A stretch of DNA of 64,000 nucleotides from Trichosphaerium sp. ATCC 40318. Taxonomy: Eukaryota > Discosea > Flabellinia > Trichosidae. The notes under the pieces are model-generated. The model saw only the letters and a list, made by a program, of their open reading frames with translations, was not told the origin of the DNA and did no database searches. Both the position numbers and the translations under genes were made by a program. Where the stretch lies: NCBI GenBank assembly GCA_038496445.1, contig JALMLS010000461.1, positions 124,001 through 188,000 on the forward strand, read 5' to 3'. The stretch's first letter is position 1, and each line of letters starts with the position of its first letter. Positions 60,123-64,000 of the stretch are shown piece by piece.

Positions 60123-60746
60123 TCACCAAACCGCTGCATTAAGGTCTAGTTTAACAACCACAATTTCTTCTTCTTCAGGTCTGTGAACGCTCATGAAATC
60201 ACCAAACCTGTACCTAAGCACAAAAAAAATTAAGCTGAAAAGCCAAATATTTGAACAGTCAATATGGCAACGTACCATGAAAAGCTTGCATTCAACAATA
60301 TCCCTGGCGCCCATGAACGGCATTCAGATATCCAAAATCTTTCTGTGCTTCCTTTCATCCATGGCCCCATAAAGTTTTTTAACATTTCTAGCCTTTAAAA
60401 AAACTCAATCATTTTCAAAGTAGTAGTGAACAGCAGTACGCTAGGCAATGTTGCCGAATATCACCCGGGTAAGGATAGTTATCAGTGTGAAAACTATCAA
60501 ACTTGGTTTTCCGCCCAAGGTGAACAAAATTGTAGAACAAGAATGGGTTAAAATCACCTGAGATATTTGGTGATATTCCAGCATAATCATACTCTAATTT
60601 TTCCCTACCTCTTTCAGTTTTTGTTCAAAAATCTCTGGGACATCTTTAACCTCAGGAAGAAATCCATATGGATAAAGAGTGCTGGTCTCTTTTTGTAAGA
60701 AAGCATGACAAAAACGAGAAAATTTTACTGTAATTGAACCTAACAT
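60123..60746 (-). CDS. Unrecognised protein, possibly mitochondrial
   Basis: ATG at 60746 gives MLGSITVKFSRFCHAFLQKE, a presequence-like start, then STLYPYGFLPEVKDVPEIFE. Later exons: PFLFYNFVHLGRKTKFDSFH, TDNYPYPGDIRQHCLA, LEMLKNFMGPWMKGSTERFW, FGDFMSVHRPEEEEIVVVKL, ending AAVW at 60123. The codon pattern and splice signals look real, but I do not know the family. One join near 60615 is unresolved. Confidence 0.45.
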
Positions 60747-60942
60747 CTTACTTATAAGCTATTGAGGTAATATTATGCTACGTCACCTAACCTAGACTTT
60801 TTGTCCCTATTCTAACCAAGTCATCTAATCCTAGCACCAAGTTCTTTTCATTTAATGTAGAACATATGAATGCTTTGAATTGTTAATTGGATAAGGATAA
60901 AAAAAAAAGAGAATATTTGATATCGCATACCAAGATCATGAA

Positions 60943-61203
60943 TTAAGTTTCCTTTATCCACCATTCCTCTAGGTAGCTTGAAAAACCATTAGTTAATTTT
61001 GTAGTGTACATCCACTGCTTACTGATATCTTCATACGGGAGACAGATGCACGTCTGAGGCGGTCTTCGCGTAAATCTCGTGGTGGTTCACGTGATATTTC
61101 TGAAGCATCTATATAAACTTATCATACGCTGGCAGCAACCCGTGGGCGCCTAGTAAACAACAGTTACAATCACAAGAAACAAGCAACTGGAATTAAGAGC
61201 CAT
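60943..61203 (-). pseudogene. UQCRB/QCR7-like fragment, disrupted
   Basis: Pieces in three frames resemble the 14-kDa subunit of respiratory complex III: GLLPAYDKFI, then SREPPRDLREDRLRRASVSR MK, then KQWMYTTKLTNGFSSYLEEW ending in TAA at 60943. In the family these correspond to the YGL...YDD, LPEDLxxDRxxRIKRA and KEQW...YLEPYL segments. Two frame changes (near 61112 and 61033) have no acceptable intron. Either this is a pseudogene or the sequence has errors; the family name rests on short similarity. Confidence 0.4.
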
Positions 61204-61348
61204 GTTCTTGTAAACAAAAAAATAAAATGATAAAATAATAGGTATTATTTTATCAAGGAACTACAGGCCGTTTAGTTTTTGGAATTAAAAGCAACAAAGA
61301 AATCAGAGTAATTATTATGCGTTGAATAGAGCTAAGTGCTCCGATTGC

Positions 61349-61531
61349 ATGACATATCTTGCAAGCAAAAAAAACAAATTAAAAAAAAAACTATCACGAT
61401 CTAACTATTACTTGTGGAACGCAAAGTACAAAACTGATTTTGCGCTTCCTTACAAAGCAGTAAACAAATACGACGTACTTGAAGAGCATGAAAAACAAAC
61501 GTTGGGTAAACCAAACTCTGAGTTGGCTTAA
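61349..61531 (+). CDS. Small basic protein, unrecognised
   Basis: ATG at 61349 gives a Lys-rich 60-residue product: MTYLASKKNKLKKK, then SRSNYYLWNAKYKTDFALPY and LEEHEKQTLGKPNSELA. The aromatic-rich middle looks like a small mitochondrial or ribosomal-type protein. Family unknown, and an upstream exon is possible. Confidence 0.35.
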   Translation: MTYLASKKNKLKKKLSRSNYYLWNAKYKTDFALPYKAVNKYDVLEEHEKQTLGKPNSELA

Positions 61532-61986
61532 TTTCTATAAGTTAGCTTATAGACGTGTACCACGTCTCGTTGATACGTCGCAAACAAACAAGCAAATATT
61601 TGAAAGCAGATGATGCAATCGTCATCCTACAGTAAGGTCAAAAACGCGTCTAAACGGTTTTAAAATGGTTTGAAGAGAAAATCATAATTTGTTAACTCTC
61701 ATTGCTGAAACAACGCTTGGTGCGTCCAATAGTTCCATTATATGAAGCAGAGCGTCGGCATTTAGGGTTGCAAGTATTTGAGAGGTATTTGCTTCGGTTG
61801 GCTCCTACAACGGCTTAGCAACGGTTTCTTGGTTAAATATGTAGATATGTGTTGGACAATCGTGAAAATTGGGGCTAAGCACGTGCTTAGCTCAAGAAGT
61901 ACGTTGACGGTGCTAGTTTAACCCAGCACGCAGTCTACACATGCATACGGGTATGACATAACGTCTGAGAATAAAAGTTCTCGCGT
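61532..61986. promoter_or_regulatory. Upstream region with 18-bp perfect palindrome around CACGTG
   Basis: Positions 61874-61891 read GCTAAGCACGTGCTTAGC, a perfect inverted repeat centred on CACGTG, about 100 nt before the oxygenase ATG. It is the longest palindrome around this motif that I noticed and a good candidate for a dimeric (bHLH-like) regulator site. Confidence 0.45.
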
Positions 61987-63248
61987 ATGGCGTTGGTTTC
62001 ACTTGATGAGCTTCAATTATCGTGTGACGCCAGGAACACATTGAGAGAGTATGTAAGAGAACATGGCTACGCTATTGTGTCAGTTCCAACCGAAATGGTT
62101 TGTACGGTCCTGAAAATGTGTTCTAATACGCGCCTTATAGGCCCAGATCTTCCGGCAAACTACTGACAGGTACATTTGCAACATTTCAAATCAAACATGA
62201 TAGAACTGCAACTGAAACGCTACATACTCCTCCATATCGTTATGTCATCAACTTACGACTATATTAGCGCTGCTTCGTTTTTTGGCTATACAGAAGAGGT
62301 GAAACGTGCTACACAGCAACTATTCTACGAAGTACCTCCCCACAAGGTATGTTTACAGGCTATTAGCTCGTTTTGCTCGTTGACACATGACATGTTACAA
62401 TGCCATACTAATCTTAAAGCAAAAGGGTTTACTCGGTTACAATAGGCCTTCAGAAGCCAAAGAAGTACGGATTACCGCATACAGTAACCTTTAATCAATG
62501 TAAGGTGTTTAGAATACGCAGAGGAGCTTACACAAAATGGCCTCAGGGTGACTTTAAGCAACAAGTTCTGAAATCTTTCGATTGTCTTGAGAAAATTGTA
62601 GAATTGACAATGATTGCTTTACTGGGTTACCATAATATTTTTAGCACCCTTAAAACTAATGAGTGTATAGAACCCTTTGATTTTGACTATGATACACTCT
62701 TAAAAGACACGTGTGACGACGTGGAACATCTTGATAAGGAAAATTTTTCGAGTTCTCCTTTTGATATTTTTCATTATTTCAATGTTGAGGAAGACACAAC
62801 AGAACCAAAGAATTGTAGTATCCATGTCGATCCAGGTACTCACTTAATATAGAAGTTTAAGTTAACTGTTGTAGGATATCTAACGGTTGTGCCTTGTTGT
62901 CAAGTACCAGGATTGGTTCTAAGAAGCAGAAGAGAGAAAGATTGGATACAAGCTGAAGTAGACCAACCACGTGCGTTAGCTGCAAAAGAGTTTTAATGTT
63001 AATTCCCACAAAGCGTTTGAGCAAGTATGCATATTCCCAGCTGCTGGTCTTCAAGTAGTATCAAGGAACTATTATGAAGGTAAAACGGTTATTTATTGCA
63101 TTCTTTATTTACATCAAGTGTATTTATAGGCACTGTCCATTATGTCAGTAAGAATCCTGAAATGGCACCGAGATTATCGTTAGTTTATGAACTACGCCCA
63201 AAGGCGTCCTATAATGTAACTACGTTTGTGAAAAAACTGAGTAATTAA
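61987..63248 (+). CDS. 2-oxoglutarate/Fe(II)-dependent oxygenase
   Basis: ATG at 61987 (MALVSLDELQLSCDARNTLR, EYVREHGYAIVSVP) gives the N-terminal helix-strand typical of isopenicillin-N-synthase-like enzymes. Then come RATQQLFYEVPPHK and KGLLGYN. The iron-binding HxD lies in SIHVDPGYLTVVPCCQVPGL. The distal His and the 2OG-binding Arg lie in GTVHYVSKNPEMAPRLSLVY. The C-terminus reaches TAA at 63248. All metal and cosubstrate residues are present. The substrate is unknown; plant and fungal relatives act on small molecules. Seven or eight exons. CACGTG at 62708 and 62968 is in coding sequence. Confidence 0.78.
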
Positions 63249-63294
63249 ATAAATGAATAAAACGTGATAGATGATTTATTTACTGTAAGCTTCT

Positions 63295-64000
63295 TCAAGA
63301 CATGTAGGGTCCCCAGAATCCTCCATATAACCTTGCAAATAAGCAAGCCCGTTCGCTTGGATCGTCGTATGTTACGTTGAAAACAGTTAGACCAATCTCC
63401 TTTGAGCGCGTCATCAATTGTGCATGTACAAGAGGCATAGATTGCGATAGTTCTTCGTATTCATTGGGATCTTTAATAATATTGTAGAGGCACCCTGAAG
63501 TACAGTCTTGTGTTATTCTGGCAGTTAAGTAAACATTGGTAGCGTTAGGATACTGAGGACCGGTCCAACCTACGAAAAGAAGGCTAAGTTCCTTGTTTTC
63601 GGCAAGTTAAGTGATAGTCACACCTGCGTACTGTTCTTCACCAACCAACAGTTTGTATTGTCCTGAAATAAGATTTACATATCCATCTTGTTCTCCAGTC
63701 ATACCAGAGTAACTAGATAATGGAATTTCGTTCCTTGGTGACGTTGTAGTCGCACCAGTTAGCAAACTTAACAAAAGAGTTAGATGGTGTTTCAAAACCA
63801 TAATTAGTAGTCAACTCACGGCCACATGTTCAAGCTGTCAATAGGCATTAAACCTGCTTTTTCAGCTTCATGATCTTTTGGATCAACCCCAGCGAGATAG
63901 CAAAACGTTGCATACCTAGTTTTGGAAACAAAACATGTTAGATGCGAGATTGCAACTAAATCACGTGACGTACCAATCACATATGTGTATGTATCCACTT
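63295..64000 (-). CDS. Arylsulfatase B-like sulfatase, C-terminal part
   Basis: The gene continues beyond the window. Exons read YATFCYLAGVDPKDHEAEKA then GLMPIDSLNMWP, the arylsulfatase B C-terminal motif (family: TFCxLAGVDPxD...GLPPIDS). Next come LLTGATTTSPRNEIPLSSYS, QYKLLVG and an unusual end CLFARLYGGFWGPYMS with TGA at 63295. The catalytic Cys/formylglycine site is outside the window. The family hydrolyses sulfate esters of glycosaminoglycans in lysosomes or outside the cell. CACGTG at 63962 is in an intron. Confidence 0.85.

Noticed and set aside
1-64000. tRNA or rRNA genes
   Set aside because: No cloverleaf-like stretch with matching A and B boxes and no rRNA-like block was found by reading. 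A tRNAscan-SE run would be decisive.

Overview
The window is nuclear DNA of a compact, AT-rich, intron-dense eukaryote. Introns are mostly 40-80 nt, usually start GTACG or GTAAG and end in a pyrimidine-rich stretch plus AG. TAA, TAG and TGA all serve as stops, so the code is standard. The gene set (RasGEF, SH3, Sec7 ArfGEF, animal-type transglutaminase, arylsulfatase B, MAPKAPK-like kinase, PAN3, APC1, PRKRIP1) suggests a unicellular relative of animals, fungi or amoebozoans. That placement is inference; no ribosomal RNA is present to settle it. I saw no tRNA, rRNA, CRISPR or recognisable transposon.

Layout. 1-6.8 kb: tandem array of secreted beta-helix, single-pass surface proteins (3' tail of copy A, decayed copy B, intact copy C). 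7.4-14 kb: protein kinase and a GH38 alpha-mannosidase. 14-18.3 kb: unrecognised genes and a two-repeat Myb-like gene. 18.6-22.4 kb: mitochondrial carrier-family protein and bestrophin-type channel. 22.8-25.9 kb: divergent EngB-type GTPase and cysteine synthase. 26.3-34.7 kb: F-box-Sec7-PH protein, F-box protein, three unrecognised minus-strand genes, F-box/LRR gene and PRKRIP1. 35-39 kb: transglutaminase carrying an N-terminal lamin-tail-like domain. 39.4-46.3 kb: F-box/LRR, F-box/MORN-type and F-box/RasGEF genes. 46.8-57 kb: PAN3 and APC1, head to head. 57.7-64 kb: F-box/LRR/SH3 gene, METTL21-type methyltransferase, small genes, 2OG-Fe(II) oxygenase and the 3' end of an arylsulfatase B-like gene.

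The main themes are three. (1) Seven genes between 26 and 59 kb have, or appear to have, an N-terminal F-box joined to a different C-terminal module (Sec7-PH, unknown, LRR, LRR, MORN-type, RasGEF, LRR-SH3). (2) The palindrome CACGTG is far commoner than composition predicts, and about half the copies lie inside the short introns. (3) GC-AG introns are unusually frequent; three of the six I can defend have a donor reading GCACGTG. The alpha-mannosidase gene also appears to contain a 6-nt micro-exon.

Exon boundaries were worked out by hand from reading frame, GT/GC-AG signals and family similarity. Gene-level calls are more secure than individual splice sites. CDS coordinates run from start codon to stop codon and include introns.
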